Assembly: GCA_964486055.1 (NCBI GenBank)
Contig: CAZALE010000002.1
Location: 248,001-312,000 of the forward strand
DNA: 64,000 bases
Direction of reading: 5' to 3'
DNA from: J014 sp964486055
GTDB taxonomy: Bacteria > Acidobacteriota > Blastocatellia > Pyrinomonadales > Pyrinomonadaceae
Shown here: piece after piece, positions 25,217 through 34,126 of the stretch
Position numbering within the stretch: the stretch's first letter is position 1
How the letters are laid out: every line of letters starts with the position of its first letter
Position numbers and translations under genes: made by a program
Notes under the pieces: model-generated
Told to the model about the DNA's origin: nothing
The model's database searches: none
The model's input: the letters and a program-made list of their open reading frames with translations, nothing else

Positions 25217-26113
25217 ATGCGTATTTTAATCTCTGGTGCCACGGGAATGGTAGCAAATGCACTGATACCATTGTTGCATCAGCACGAAATATTCAAGCTC
25301 GTTCGTAAGCCACTTGATGGAAAAAATGAAATAATCTGGGACGCAGAAAAAGGCTTCTCTCCGAAGGAGGAAAACAAATTACAAGATTTTGATGCGGTCA
25401 TCAATCTAGTAGGTGATAATGTTGCCTCTGGTAGATGGACTCCTCAAAAAAAACTGAGCATCAGAAATAGTCGAGTTCTCGGCACTAAAAATTTGATCGA
25501 AGCATTAGGGCGACACAACGCGTCTCCGAAAGTTTTTATCTCCGCTTCAGCAATTGGATTCTATGGCGATAGAGGCGATGAAATGCTAACGGAAGATTCG
25601 CCTCGAGGTAACGGTTTTTTAGCCGAAATATGCGAGGAATGGGAAGCCGAGGCGTTACGAGCGCGAGATTTAGGCTCTAGAGTGGTGCTGTTACGTATAG
25701 GAATCGTTCTTGCTAAGGAAGGTGGTGCATTAAAGAAAATGCTTCTTCCCTTCAGCTTAGGAGTAGGTGGAGTCGTTGGGAGCGGTAAACAATGGATGTC
25801 TTGGATAGCGTTAGACGACCTAACCGAGATAATAAAGTTTTCCTTAGAAAATGATACCCTCGAAGGACCTGTAAACTGCACTGCGCCTAATCCCGTAACA
25901 AATAAAGAATTCACCATCACCCTGGGTAAGGTACTAAATCGCCCAACTTTCATTCCTCTACCTTCACTGCTTATCAAATGCATATTCGGCGAAATGGGAG
26001 AAACGCTTCTGCTGCAAGGAAATAAAGTTATACCCAAAAAACTTTTAGAGAAAGGTTTTAAATTCAGGTATCCAGATCTTGAAATTGCACTGAGGAAGAT
26101 ATTGAAAAGATGA
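25217..26113 (+). CDS. TIGR01777-type SDR epimerase-like protein
   Basis: 298 residues. The Rossmann start is RILISGATGMVANALIPLL, followed by NLVGDNVASGRWTPQKK and FISASAIGFYGDRGDE, both signatures of the YfcH/TIGR01777 group of atypical short-chain dehydrogenases. A C-terminal DUF1731-like segment holds PTFIPLPSLLIKCIFGEMG. The substrate is unknown. A very strong Shine-Dalgarno (AAGGAGG) precedes it, and its stop overlaps the start of the next MDR gene (ATGA). Confidence 0.92.
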   Translation: MRILISGATGMVANALIPLLHQHEIFKLVRKPLDGKNEIIWDAEKGFSPKEENKLQDFDAVINLVGDNVASGRWTPQKKLSIRNSRVLGTKNLIEALGRHNASPKVFISASAIGFYGDRGDEMLTEDSPRGNGFLAEICEEWEAEALRARDLGSRVVLLRIGIVLAKEGGALKKMLLPFSLGVGGVVGSGKQWMSWIALDDLTEIIKFSLENDTLEGPVNCTAPNPVTNKEFTITLGKVLNRPTFIPLPSLLIKCIFGEMGETLLLQGNKVIPKKLLEKGFKFRYPDLEIALRKILKR

Positions 26114-27114
26114 AAGCATACGAGATCAGACGGTTTGGAATCGATTCTTTAGAGCTAACTGAACGTGAAATCCCAAAACCTTCTGAGAAAGAGGTATTGG
26201 TTAAGTTTCACGCTGTTTCACTGAACTATAGAGATTTAATGATGGTAACGGGGCGTTATGATCCCAAACTCAGAATGCCATTAGTTCCGTGCTCTGACGG
26301 AGCTGGTGAAGTTGTAGAAGTTGGTAATGGTGTCACAAGGTGGAAAGTAGGAGATAGAGTAATGCCCTGTTTTATGCAAGGCTGGATTAATGGCGAAATT
26401 GAATACAAAAAGGCTCGCACAGCGCTAGGCGGGGATTTAGACGGGTGCTTGCGCGAATATGGTACTTTCCATGAAGAAGGTTTAGTTGAAATCCCAGAGC
26501 ATCTGAACTATGAAGAGGCAGCCACACTCCCTTGCGCAGCACTAACTGCCTACAATGCTCTTTTCGTCTCCTGGAATCTAAAAAAAGATGACACCGTTTT
26601 ACTACAAGGCACTGGAGGAGTTTCAATCTTCGCATTACAATTCGCTAAGTCAGTAGGCGCTAAGGTGATTATAACATCCTCCAGTAATGAGAAATTACAA
26701 CGGGCCAGATCGCTCGGTGCAGATTTCCTCATAAATTACCGAGAAAATGCAGATTGGGACAAAGTGGTCTTAGACATAACACAAAAACGCGGAGTTGATT
26801 GCATCGTTGAGGTTGGAGGCGGAGGCACACTTCAAAAATCTTTAAAATCAGCTAAAATTGGCGGATACATCGCTGTTATAGGTGTACTTGCTGGGCAAGG
26901 ATCGTTTGATCCAGTACTGATCTTGATGAAGGCACTACGACTACAAGGCATCTTCGTCGGATCGCGAGAGATGTTTGAAAGTATGAATCACTTCATACAA
27001 AAGCATCAATTAAAACCGATAGTTGATAAAGTATTCGACTTTTCTGAAGCTAAGGAAGCTTTTCATACGATGGAAATGGGCTCTCACTTCGGAAAAATCG
27101 TTATTAGACTTTAG
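26110..27114 (+). CDS. NAD(P)-dependent alcohol dehydrogenase (MDR family)
   Basis: 334 residues of the medium-chain dehydrogenase/reductase family. A GroES-like N-terminal half contains NYRDLMMVTGRYDP and GDRVMPCFMQGW, and the Rossmann half contains LLQGTGGVSIFALQFAKSVGAKVI and the C-terminal HFGKIVIRL. The cysteine pattern of the structural zinc site is not evident, so it is closer to quinone/enone reductases than to classical zinc alcohol dehydrogenases. Overlaps the SDR gene by 4 bp. One of three MDR paralogues in this window (also 29656 and 61257). Confidence 0.9.
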   Translation: MKAYEIRRFGIDSLELTEREIPKPSEKEVLVKFHAVSLNYRDLMMVTGRYDPKLRMPLVPCSDGAGEVVEVGNGVTRWKVGDRVMPCFMQGWINGEIEYKKARTALGGDLDGCLREYGTFHEEGLVEIPEHLNYEEAATLPCAALTAYNALFVSWNLKKDDTVLLQGTGGVSIFALQFAKSVGAKVIITSSSNEKLQRARSLGADFLINYRENADWDKVVLDITQKRGVDCIVEVGGGGTLQKSLKSAKIGGYIAVIGVLAGQGSFDPVLILMKALRLQGIFVGSREMFESMNHFIQKHQLKPIVDKVFDFSEAKEAFHTMEMGSHFGKIVIRL

Positions 27115-27128
27115 GCGAGGTTTTAACT

Positions 27129-27767
27129 ATGAGAATTGTCAATGAAAATATTGAAGGGTACGCAGTAAGTTTCACATCTCCTGAAAGCGAGCTTCTCAAA
27201 AAGATTCGCAAAGAGAATGCAGATAGAAGAGACTTCAATATGCTATCAGGCTTCTATCAAGGACGTCTACTGGCTTTCATAAGTAAAATCATGAGACCTA
27301 GACAGATTCTGGAAATAGGAACTTACCTCGGATATTCGGCCTTGTGTTTAGCAGAGGGTCTAGATGAGCATGGGGAAATATTTACAATCGACATAAATCA
27401 ACAAACACAGGAAATCGCCAAAAAGTACTGGTCTGAGTCAGATTACTCTGGGAAAATACACGCGATACTTGGTAATGCATCAGAAGTGATACCAAAGCTC
27501 GACAAAACCTTCGATATAGTTTTCATTGATGCAGATAAACAAAACTACTCGAATTATTATGACTTAGTCTTCCCAAAAGTTAGGCTAGGAGGGTTAATCT
27601 TGGCAGATAATGTTCTATGGAGCGGGAGAGTTCTCGAGTTTATGAATGATGCCGATGCATCCGCATTACATCGCTTTAATCAAAAGGTCATGTCTGACCA
27701 TCGCACTGTCAACATCTTGCTTACGGTCCGGGATGGGCTTATGATGATTAGAAAAGAATCTGATTAG
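27129..27767 (+). CDS. O-methyltransferase (COMT-like)
   Basis: 212 residues of the SAM-dependent O-methyltransferase family 3. Motif I is ILEIGTYLGYSALCLA (about 60-75), the acidic residue comes in IFTIDIN, and FDIVFIDADKQNYSNYYD gives the metal-binding aspartates. LADNVLWSGRV completes the site. Family members methylate catechol-type hydroxyls using a divalent metal; the acceptor here is unknown. It lies 14 bp after the MDR gene, with a GAGG at good distance. Confidence 0.92.
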   Translation: MRIVNENIEGYAVSFTSPESELLKKIRKENADRRDFNMLSGFYQGRLLAFISKIMRPRQILEIGTYLGYSALCLAEGLDEHGEIFTIDINQQTQEIAKKYWSESDYSGKIHAILGNASEVIPKLDKTFDIVFIDADKQNYSNYYDLVFPKVRLGGLILADNVLWSGRVLEFMNDADASALHRFNQKVMSDHRTVNILLTVRDGLMMIRKESD

Positions 27768-27783
27768 AAAGGAGATCAAAAAT

Positions 27784-28332
27784 ATGTCAGAAGAAATCTA
27801 TAAAATTCCAGTAAAAACAATAGACGGCGAAGAAACCACGCTTGAAAAGTACAAGGGTCGTGTTTTAATGATCGTAAATGTAGCATCAAAGTGTGGACTA
27901 ACGCCACAGTACGAGGCTTTACAGCGTATTTATGAAAAATACAAACACAGAGGATTTGAAATTCTAGGCTTTCCTGCAAATAACTTTCTCCAACAAGAAC
28001 CAGGCAACGAGCAACAAATCAAGGAATTTTGCGCTAAGACTTACGGTGTACAGTTTCCGATGTTCTCAAAAATTTCAGTAAAAGGAGAAGATCAACACCC
28101 ACTTTACAAGTATTTGACCGAGCAGAAACCAGTAACTGATTTACCTGATACAGAATTCGAAAGCAAGCTCGCCAGCTTTGGGCAAAAACGCGAGAGACCT
28201 AACGACATTTTATGGAATTTTGAAAAATTTTTGGTCAATCGAAACGGCGAAATCATAGCTAGATTTTCGCCCGCTATCACGCCTGATGACGCTCGAATCA
28301 CCCAAAAGATTGAGGAAGCCCTTAATGATTAA
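27784..28332 (+). CDS. Glutathione peroxidase family protein (cysteine type)
   Basis: 182 residues. The peroxidatic residue is Cys37 in NVASKCGLTPQY, where vertebrate enzymes carry selenocysteine. The other signatures are GFPANNFLQQEPG and DILWNFEKFLV (catalytic Gln and Trp/Asn). Bacterial cysteine-type members generally use thioredoxin rather than glutathione, and trxA is two genes downstream. AAGGAGA precedes the ATG. It reduces hydroperoxides in the cytoplasm. Confidence 0.95.
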   Translation: MSEEIYKIPVKTIDGEETTLEKYKGRVLMIVNVASKCGLTPQYEALQRIYEKYKHRGFEILGFPANNFLQQEPGNEQQIKEFCAKTYGVQFPMFSKISVKGEDQHPLYKYLTEQKPVTDLPDTEFESKLASFGQKRERPNDILWNFEKFLVNRNGEIIARFSPAITPDDARITQKIEEALND

Positions 28333-28337
28333 ATCTT

Positions 28338-29237
28338 ATGCAAAGAAGAAGATTGGGGCGGACAGGACTCGAAGTATCTGTTCTCGGTTTTGGAGGCGCC
28401 GAGATAGGTTTTAATCAGAACATAACTCAAAGTGAAGTCAATCGGATGTTAAATACCGCAGTAGATGCGGGATTAAATGTGATTGACACTGCCTCAGCTT
28501 ATTTAAATTCAGAAAAAATGATAGGAGAGGCTATAGCCCATCGCCGCAAGGAAATCATCTTGATGACAAAATGCGGTGCCTTGGATGGCTTCACCCGATT
28601 CGATTGGTCTAAAAAAGGCGTTCAAGAAACCATAACTCAAAGTCTCAGGAATTTAAGAACCGATTACTTGGATGTGGTATATTTACACAGCTGCTCATTG
28701 GAGATATTAAGACAAGCAGACTGCATCGAAGGTTTGATCAGAGCCCTTGAGAAAGGATACACAAGGTTTGTCGGCTATTCTGGTGATAACGAAGCGGCAA
28801 CCTATGCAATTGATCTGAATTTTTTCGATTGTCTTCAGATTTCAGTTTCCATAGCTGACCAATCAGCCATTGACAATCAGATACCAATGGCAGTCAAGAA
28901 AGATATGGGCATAATAGCCAAACGTCCGTTGGCCAATGCTGTTTGGGCATCAAATGAGAGGCCAACTGATGAATACTTGCTACCTTACTGGAAGCGTCTT
29001 GAAGTATTACAATATGAATTTTTGAAACGACCTATGCCAGAGGCAGTATCGACCGCGCTGCGATTTACCCTGTCTGTACCCGGCGTAGCCACCATGATCG
29101 TAGGTACTACAAAACTACACAGATGGCAAGAAAATGCTAAGTACCTCGCGGAAGGTAATCTATCAAACGAAGAATATGAAGCCATACGGCGAAGATGGCT
29201 TGAGATGGCCGATGAAACTTGGGTAGGAATCATATGA
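28338..29237 (+). CDS. Aldo/keto reductase
   Basis: 299 residues, a TIM-barrel NADPH-dependent reductase. The catalytic tetrad can be placed at Asp50, Tyr55, Lys78 and His117 (VIDTASAY, LMTKCG, YLHSC). The N-terminus reads RRLGRTGLEVSVLGFGGAEIG, a common start for the group. The substrate is unknown. It starts 5 bp after the peroxidase gene. A hairpin follows at 29260-29279, before trxA. Confidence 0.93.
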   Translation: MQRRRLGRTGLEVSVLGFGGAEIGFNQNITQSEVNRMLNTAVDAGLNVIDTASAYLNSEKMIGEAIAHRRKEIILMTKCGALDGFTRFDWSKKGVQETITQSLRNLRTDYLDVVYLHSCSLEILRQADCIEGLIRALEKGYTRFVGYSGDNEAATYAIDLNFFDCLQISVSIADQSAIDNQIPMAVKKDMGIIAKRPLANAVWASNERPTDEYLLPYWKRLEVLQYEFLKRPMPEAVSTALRFTLSVPGVATMIVGTTKLHRWQENAKYLAEGNLSNEEYEAIRRRWLEMADETWVGII

Positions 29238-29259
29238 ACTTCAACATTCGACTTTCTCA

Positions 29260-29279
29260 TTTGCCTTATCCAAGGCAAA
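29260..29279 (+). repeat. Hairpin between the reductase and trxA
   Basis: TTTGCCTT (29260-29267) and AAGGCAAA (29272-29279) form a perfect 8-bp stem with a 4-nt loop, 23 bp after the reductase stop. No T-run follows, so it may be a partial terminator or an RNA-stability element separating two parts of the run. Confidence 0.45.
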
Positions 29280-29326
29280 AAGTCTAAATTAGAATTTAGA
29301 ACTTTAATGAATAGGAGTGTGTAAGA

Positions 29327-29656
29327 ATGGGAAACTTTACGAAAGAAGTAACTGATAATACTTTTGAAACAGAGGTTTTAAAAGCTGAAGTGCCTGTACT
29401 AGTGGATTTTTGGGCAGAATGGTGCGGTCCATGCCGAATGATAGCACCATCTGTCGAGGCAGTAGCTGAACAGTTTAATGGTAAAGCAAAGGTCTTGAAA
29501 ATGAATGTTGATGAAAACCCAGAAATTCCTCAACAATATGGGATTCGTGGCATTCCAACGTTAATCCTGTTCAAAAACGGTGCCGAACAGGAGAGAATAG
29601 TTGGCGCAGTTCCCCGAGATGTTATCGCAAAACTTTTAGAAAAACACCTATCGTAG
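29327..29656 (+). CDS. trxA: Thioredoxin
   Basis: 109 residues with the active site WCGPC (Cys33, Cys36) in DFWAEWCGPCRMIAP and the cis-proline loop RGIPTLILFKNG. It is a standard cytoplasmic dithiol carrier. An AGGAG lies at good distance before the ATG, after an 89-bp gap that probably holds a promoter. Its last base is shared with the GTG start of the next gene. The neighbouring peroxidase is a likely client. Confidence 0.97.
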   Translation: MGNFTKEVTDNTFETEVLKAEVPVLVDFWAEWCGPCRMIAPSVEAVAEQFNGKAKVLKMNVDENPEIPQQYGIRGIPTLILFKNGAEQERIVGAVPRDVIAKLLEKHLS

Positions 29657-30615
29657 TGAAAGCAATAGTTGTAAGACAATTTGGAGATCCGGAAGTAATG
29701 AAGGTTGAGGAAGTGCCTATACCTAGTGTAGGCACTTCTCAACTTTTGGTTCGCATAAAAGCAGTTGGGGTAAATCCCGTTGATACTTACATAAGATCTG
29801 GGAATTACGTATTCAAGCCTCAGTTGCCTTACATCCCAGGCAAAGATGCGGCAGGTATAGTAGAAGCGGTAGGAAGTGAAGTCAAAAAATTTAATGTTGG
29901 CGATAGAGTGTTTCTTTCAGGCTCATTAACTGGTACTTACGCTGAATTCGCTTTGTGTGAAGAGAATCAGGTTCATCATCTACCAGATCACATATCTTTC
30001 GAGGAAGGTGCTGCACTTTTTATTCCTTATGCAACTGCTTATCGTGCACTGTTTCAAAAAGCAAAAGCCTGTAAGGGCGAAAGCATCCTGATCCATGGGG
30101 CTTCTGGCGGAGTTGGTATCGCAGCAATTCAGTGGGCAAAAAATGCGTGCCTTACAGTTATAGCAACTGCCGGTTCAGAAGAAGGAAGAAAACTGGTCAA
30201 AGATCGAGGAGCGGACTTCGTATTTGATCACTCAAAAGATGATTACCTTGACGAAATAGCTAGTGCCTTTCCCAACGGAGTCAATTTAATACTTGAAATG
30301 TTGGCAAATCAAAACTTAGCGAAGGATTTTAATGTCTTGTCTAAGTTTGGAAGGATAGTTATTGTGGGTAGTCGCGGGACTTTGAACTTTGATCCACGCC
30401 TGACAATGACGAAAGATGCAACTATATACGGAATGTCGCTTTTTAATGCCAATGACTCTGAAATGGCAGAGATAATAAACTCTATTGAGAAAGGTTTAAC
30501 CGATGGATTTCTAAAGCCTGTTGTCGGGAAAAAACTCCCACTTGAACTTGCATCAGAGGCACATCATGATGTAATTGAAAAGAGGGCTTACGGAAAAATA
30601 ATTCTGATACCATGA
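29656..30615 (+). CDS. NADPH:quinone reductase-like MDR protein
   Basis: 319 residues from a GTG start that overlaps the trxA stop by one base, a sign of translational coupling. It has the quinone-oxidoreductase pattern: GVNPVDTYIRSGNY, PGKDAAGIVEAVGSEV and the nucleotide loop HGASGGVGIAAIQWAK. No zinc-binding cysteines are seen. It likely reduces quinones or enones by NADPH. A remarkable hairpin is encoded within codons about 19-28 (29710-29738, separate entry). Confidence 0.92.
   Translation: MKAIVVRQFGDPEVMKVEEVPIPSVGTSQLLVRIKAVGVNPVDTYIRSGNYVFKPQLPYIPGKDAAGIVEAVGSEVKKFNVGDRVFLSGSLTGTYAEFALCEENQVHHLPDHISFEEGAALFIPYATAYRALFQKAKACKGESILIHGASGGVGIAAIQWAKNACLTVIATAGSEEGRKLVKDRGADFVFDHSKDDYLDEIASAFPNGVNLILEMLANQNLAKDFNVLSKFGRIVIVGSRGTLNFDPRLTMTKDATIYGMSLFNANDSEMAEIINSIEKGLTDGFLKPVVGKKLPLELASEAHHDVIEKRAYGKIILIP
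29710..29738 (+). repeat. 13-bp intragenic hairpin with 3-nt loop
   Basis: GAAGTGCCTATAC (29710-29722) pairs with GTGTAGGCACTTC (29726-29738) with a single T-G wobble and a CTA loop. The sequence CAACTTTT follows at 29740-29747. It lies 54 bp into the quinone-reductase gene and encodes a normal part of it. A stem this long in coding DNA is unusual and could act as an attenuator or processing site. Confidence 0.7.
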
Positions 30616-30627
30616 GGAGGAAAAGAT

Positions 30628-30906
30628 ATGAAGAGACTAGAAGACTATGTCAGTGCTATCATACGCGACGAACGCGAAAAATTCGTCTCTGAGCAAACCG
30701 TTTTATACACTGAAAAGAAAATAGAGCGAATATATAAGTTTCATGATAATGCAGTTATTAAGTATGAATGGCAAAGCCTGCCTGAGAATCTAAAAGGGCC
30801 CGAAGATTTATTTAATCACCGATTTACCTTGGTTGAACCTCCATCACCCAACCCAGATAACTTTAAGCCAGGTGTTATAGAAGTAATCAATTATCCAAGT
30901 AGTTAA
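30628..30906 (+). CDS. Small protein of unknown function
   Basis: 92 residues, not recognised. Charged N-terminal half, no cysteines, no membrane segment; the C-terminal part reads PPSPNPDNFKPGVIEVINYP. A strong GAGGAGG-type ribosome-binding site precedes the ATG, 12 bp after the quinone-reductase gene, which supports real translation. It is last in the plus-strand run and convergent with metHF, 1 bp away. Confidence 0.6.
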   Translation: MKRLEDYVSAIIRDEREKFVSEQTVLYTEKKIERIYKFHDNAVIKYEWQSLPENLKGPEDLFNHRFTLVEPPSPNPDNFKPGVIEVINYPSS

Positions 30907-30907
30907 C

Positions 30908-32800
30908 TCATAAAGTCTGGGCTTGTTTTTGACGGTCTTTGAATTCATCCAAAACCTCAAAGACCTGAAGGGCGTATTTTACATTTCCAAATGGTGCTGA
31001 GACCTGAACACCCTGGATCAAATCCCTGATTTCCAACAAACTTTCTCGAGCAATCCTGAGTCCTTCCTCCTTGGCTGCTTCTTTTGAGATAGCAGAAGCT
31101 TTCCTCATGCGTTCTAATATCTCAGGGGTTACATTAACGCCTGGAACTTCATTGTGCATGAACTCAGCGTTTCGGTAGCTAACAAGTGGGAATATACCAG
31201 CAATTATAGGTATACGGCAATGCTCGATTCTTTTCAAAAAGTCTCTCAATTGTTTGGTATCATACACAGGCTGAGTTATAGCATATTCGGCACCTGCCTC
31301 CACTTTCCACTCGAATCTTCGTATTTCCTCTTCAATGTTAACTGCGCCTGGATTTACTCCAACTCCGATGGAAAAGCGAGTCGGCTTACCAATCGGATTA
31401 TTACCCAAGTCTAAACCATGATTAAGCTTGTTAACCATATTAGTCAAGCCAATCGAATCTATATCAAAGACTGCTGTTGCATCTGGATAAGGTCCCATTT
31501 TCGGTGGATCGCCAGTTATTATCAGCAAATTATTTACCCCAAGAGCAGCTGCACCCAGAAGATCTGACATCATGCCTAAAAGATTCCTGTCTCTACAACA
31601 GTAATGCAAAACGGCCTCTATTCCCACCTTCTGTTGAACCAATACAGCAGTAGCTAAGGCACTCATTCTGGTTTGCGCTCTTGGGCCATCAGGGATATTA
31701 ACAGCATCAACCCCGGCATCAACTAAAAGCTTAATTGACTCTAATGTTTTGCCAGCATCAATTCCTTTAGGTGGTAATACCTCTACAGATGTGACAAACT
31801 CACCTCTAGCTATTTTTCTTGCCCAATTTGACCGCTCCTCCGCAGGTACTACTTGAACATCAGGAGGAATCAATTCTTCGACTTTTACGGCTTCTTGCTT
31901 TCTAATATAAAACTTTTGCACACGTGGGCTGAGGGAGCGAACCACATCACACATCATCTTTATGTGCTTTGGCGTAGTTCCACAACATCCTCCAATAAAT
32001 GAAGCGCCCGCCTTTATGAATCTTTTTGCAAATTTTGACATGTATTCGGGCGAACACATGTAAAATTGTCTACCTTGAATATCTCTCGGTAAACCGGCAT
32101 TTGGTTGTGCAGAAAGTTTTTTATCAGTGATCTCCCGCATTTGCTCTAGAGCATTTAAAATATGCGTAGGACCAACTCCACAATTCAGACCAACTACATC
32201 AGCACCATATTCTTCAAGCCTGAGCGCTATTAACTTCGCATCAGCCCCGAAGGTAGTTTTTCCGTCAGTCTGTATCGTCATTTGTGCTACGATTGGTAAA
32301 TCGCATATTTCCTTGATAGCTTTTATGGCTTGTTGGATCTCACTGAGATCTGAAAATGTTTCGATTACAAACAAATCTACTCCGCCCTCTAACAAAGCTT
32401 CAGCCTGCTCCTTGAACATGTCTTTTGCTTCGTCGAAGGAGGTCGGTCCATATGGCTCAATCCTCAACCCTAAAGGTCCTATGGCTCCTGCTACGAAAAC
32501 CTTATCTCCCGCAGCTTTTCTAGCAATTTGAGCCGCTGCTACGTTTATCTCTCGAAGCTTATTTTCTAGACCAAAAAGCTGTAACTTATGCCTTGTAGCT
32601 CCATAGGTATTCGTTTCTATGATTTCGGCTCCTGCACGCACGTATTCTTCATGTATCTCCAAAACGAGCTCAGGGGCAGCGAGATTAATCTCATCATAAT
32701 TGCGATTTATGTAGATACCTTTTTCGTAAAGCCTTGTCCCAATGGCGCCATCAAATAAGTGAGCACCATCATCCTCTAACAAATCCCTAAAACTCCTCAT
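30908..32800 (-). CDS. Fused homocysteine S-methyltransferase / methylene-THF reductase
   Basis: 630 residues in two enzymes. Residues 1 to about 295 form the zinc homocysteine methyltransferase barrel, with zinc cysteines at Cys207 (GLNCGVG) and Cys272-Cys273 (GGCCGTTP). Residues about 330-610 form the FAD-dependent methylenetetrahydrofolate reductase (MetF) barrel, with TSVEVLPPKG, LLIITGDPPK and EYAITQPVYD. There is no cobalamin or reactivation domain. Similar fusions (YitJ type) are known. The protein could reduce methylene-THF and methylate homocysteine, or use another methyl donor. No SAM riboswitch pattern is seen in the 96-bp upstream gap. Confidence 0.94.
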   Translation of the reverse strand: MRSFRDLLEDDGAHLFDGAIGTRLYEKGIYINRNYDEINLAAPELVLEIHEEYVRAGAEIIETNTYGATRHKLQLFGLENKLREINVAAAQIARKAAGDKVFVAGAIGPLGLRIEPYGPTSFDEAKDMFKEQAEALLEGGVDLFVIETFSDLSEIQQAIKAIKEICDLPIVAQMTIQTDGKTTFGADAKLIALRLEEYGADVVGLNCGVGPTHILNALEQMREITDKKLSAQPNAGLPRDIQGRQFYMCSPEYMSKFAKRFIKAGASFIGGCCGTTPKHIKMMCDVVRSLSPRVQKFYIRKQEAVKVEELIPPDVQVVPAEERSNWARKIARGEFVTSVEVLPPKGIDAGKTLESIKLLVDAGVDAVNIPDGPRAQTRMSALATAVLVQQKVGIEAVLHYCCRDRNLLGMMSDLLGAAALGVNNLLIITGDPPKMGPYPDATAVFDIDSIGLTNMVNKLNHGLDLGNNPIGKPTRFSIGVGVNPGAVNIEEEIRRFEWKVEAGAEYAITQPVYDTKQLRDFLKRIEHCRIPIIAGIFPLVSYRNAEFMHNEVPGVNVTPEILERMRKASAISKEAAKEEGLRIARESLLEIRDLIQGVQVSAPFGNVKYALQVFEVLDEFKDRQKQAQTL

Positions 32801-32896
32801 AATTTTTGTTTTTCAGTATATGACTTTGAGCATCTATATGCAAGAAATGCTTTGTAGTAGGCGGGAAATAAATCTAACAAAAGCATCCAGAGGTTT

Positions 32897-33097
32897 CTAA
32901 CCACCTCCGACGAAGTGGACGATTTCTATTCTGTCTCCATCATTTATCATGGTAATCTCCCAATCTTTTCTGCGAACAACTTCTTTGTTTACTTCGATAG
33001 CTACTCGCTCTTTTGGGATTCCAAGTTGGAGCAGAAACTCAAGCAAGGTTACTGGTTTTTCTAACTCTCTCTCTTCTCCGTTTACTAAAATCTTCAT
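32897..33097 (-). CDS. thiS: Sulfur carrier protein ThiS
   Basis: 66 residues, a ubiquitin-like fold: MKILVNGEERELEKPVTLLE at the start, then IEVNKEVV and DRIEIVHFVGGG. The C-terminal Gly-Gly carries the thiocarboxylate that ThiG uses to make thiazole. It ends in three glycines, one more than the minimum. It is 1 bp downstream of the Ig-like protein gene. It is separated from thiG by 8 kb and on the other strand. Confidence 0.93.
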   Translation of the reverse strand: MKILVNGEERELEKPVTLLEFLLQLGIPKERVAIEVNKEVVRRKDWEITMINDGDRIEIVHFVGGG

Positions 33098-33098
33098 A

Positions 33099-33941
33099 TC
33101 AGCCTGGCTTTACTATTTGTCTTGTCTCTGTCTCTTCTCCATTATACAAGACCCTTATTAGTATCGCAGCACGCCCGGATTTGAAGTGAGGTATTTGCAA
33201 ATTTATTATGGCTAGTCCATTCTCGTCCGTTCTAGCCTGATATATCAGCGGACGAAATGAAGAGCCGAGAACCTTCACTGTAACCAGGGCATTGGATATG
33301 ACTTGTTTGGTTTTTGCACTGGTGATTAGAACGCTCAAGACTTTTCTGTCTCCGCCTTTAAAAGCCGGAGCACCTAATAGTTCAATCTTAATATGCTCAG
33401 TTTCGCTGACCTCTAGTTCAGAAAAATCTTGTAGTATTTCGACGGCTTCCTCTGGAAGCATTGTTTCCTCGATCTCGACAACCTCCTCTATTAATGCTTC
33501 CTCTATGACTTCTGCCGGCAATTCTATTATTTCTTCCTCAGGTTTGCCACCTGTGACTAATCTAACTGCATCAGCTCTGCTTTCGGGTTGCTCCAAAATA
33601 ATTCCTTTATCTCTAGATTCACTCAAATCCCTCTTGATTACTAACTGCTTAACACTTGGAGAGGACTCTTTCATTGACATGCGCTTTAGGTCTTCAATCC
33701 TACCAGCTTTTATCGCAGCACAAATTAATTTATGTTGCTTGCTTAATCTCTCCGCCAGAGCCTTTTCGTCTACTACTCCATCTTTCAGCAAATCATCATA
33801 GGGAGATCTTTTACTTGCTAAAATCGTGCCGCCTTGGTACACCAAAGACACTATGATGGGCGTATCAACACCCTTATCTTCAGTCTGAACATGATAGACC
33901 TTTCCCTCGTATTCTACGTCTGTATTAAACCCTGTTATCAC
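33099..33941 (-). CDS. Conserved protein with C-terminal Ig-like domain, unknown function
   Basis: About 280 residues. The first 60, from NTDVEYEGKVYHVQTEDKG, recall an N-terminal module I associate with acidobacterial proteins. A Glu-rich acidic linker follows (about 140-190), and the last 90 residues look like a bacterial Ig-like domain (GDRKVLSVLITSAKTKQVI, ARTDENGLAIINLQIP). No signal peptide, so it is probably cytoplasmic. No ATG fits: the GTG at 33941 or the TTG at 33953 must be the start. Its stop is 1 bp before thiS, so the two may share a transcript. Function unknown. Confidence 0.65.
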   Translation of the reverse strand: MITGFNTDVEYEGKVYHVQTEDKGVDTPIIVSLVYQGGTILASKRSPYDDLLKDGVVDEKALAERLSKQHKLICAAIKAGRIEDLKRMSMKESSPSVKQLVIKRDLSESRDKGIILEQPESRADAVRLVTGGKPEEEIIELPAEVIEEALIEEVVEIEETMLPEEAVEILQDFSELEVSETEHIKIELLGAPAFKGGDRKVLSVLITSAKTKQVISNALVTVKVLGSSFRPLIYQARTDENGLAIINLQIPHFKSGRAAILIRVLYNGEETETRQIVKPG

Positions 33942-34126
33942 GGCGGTCAGCAAATCCTAGAGTTGAGCGATGCATCGCAAACTACGAAAGTATCATAACA
34001 TTTACTAATCGTCAATTTCATCATTTTCAATGTTTAACAATTTCAAAGGCCAATTATTTAAAGAACGTTGATAAGTTGCTACCTTGCTCGTCGACTACCT
34101 TCAAAACCTGCACTTGCGAAAATAAT

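Noticed and set aside
32801..32896. SAM or cobalamin riboswitch before the metHF fusion
   Set aside because: The upstream gap is under 100 bp, AT-rich, and has no conserved aptamer motifs.
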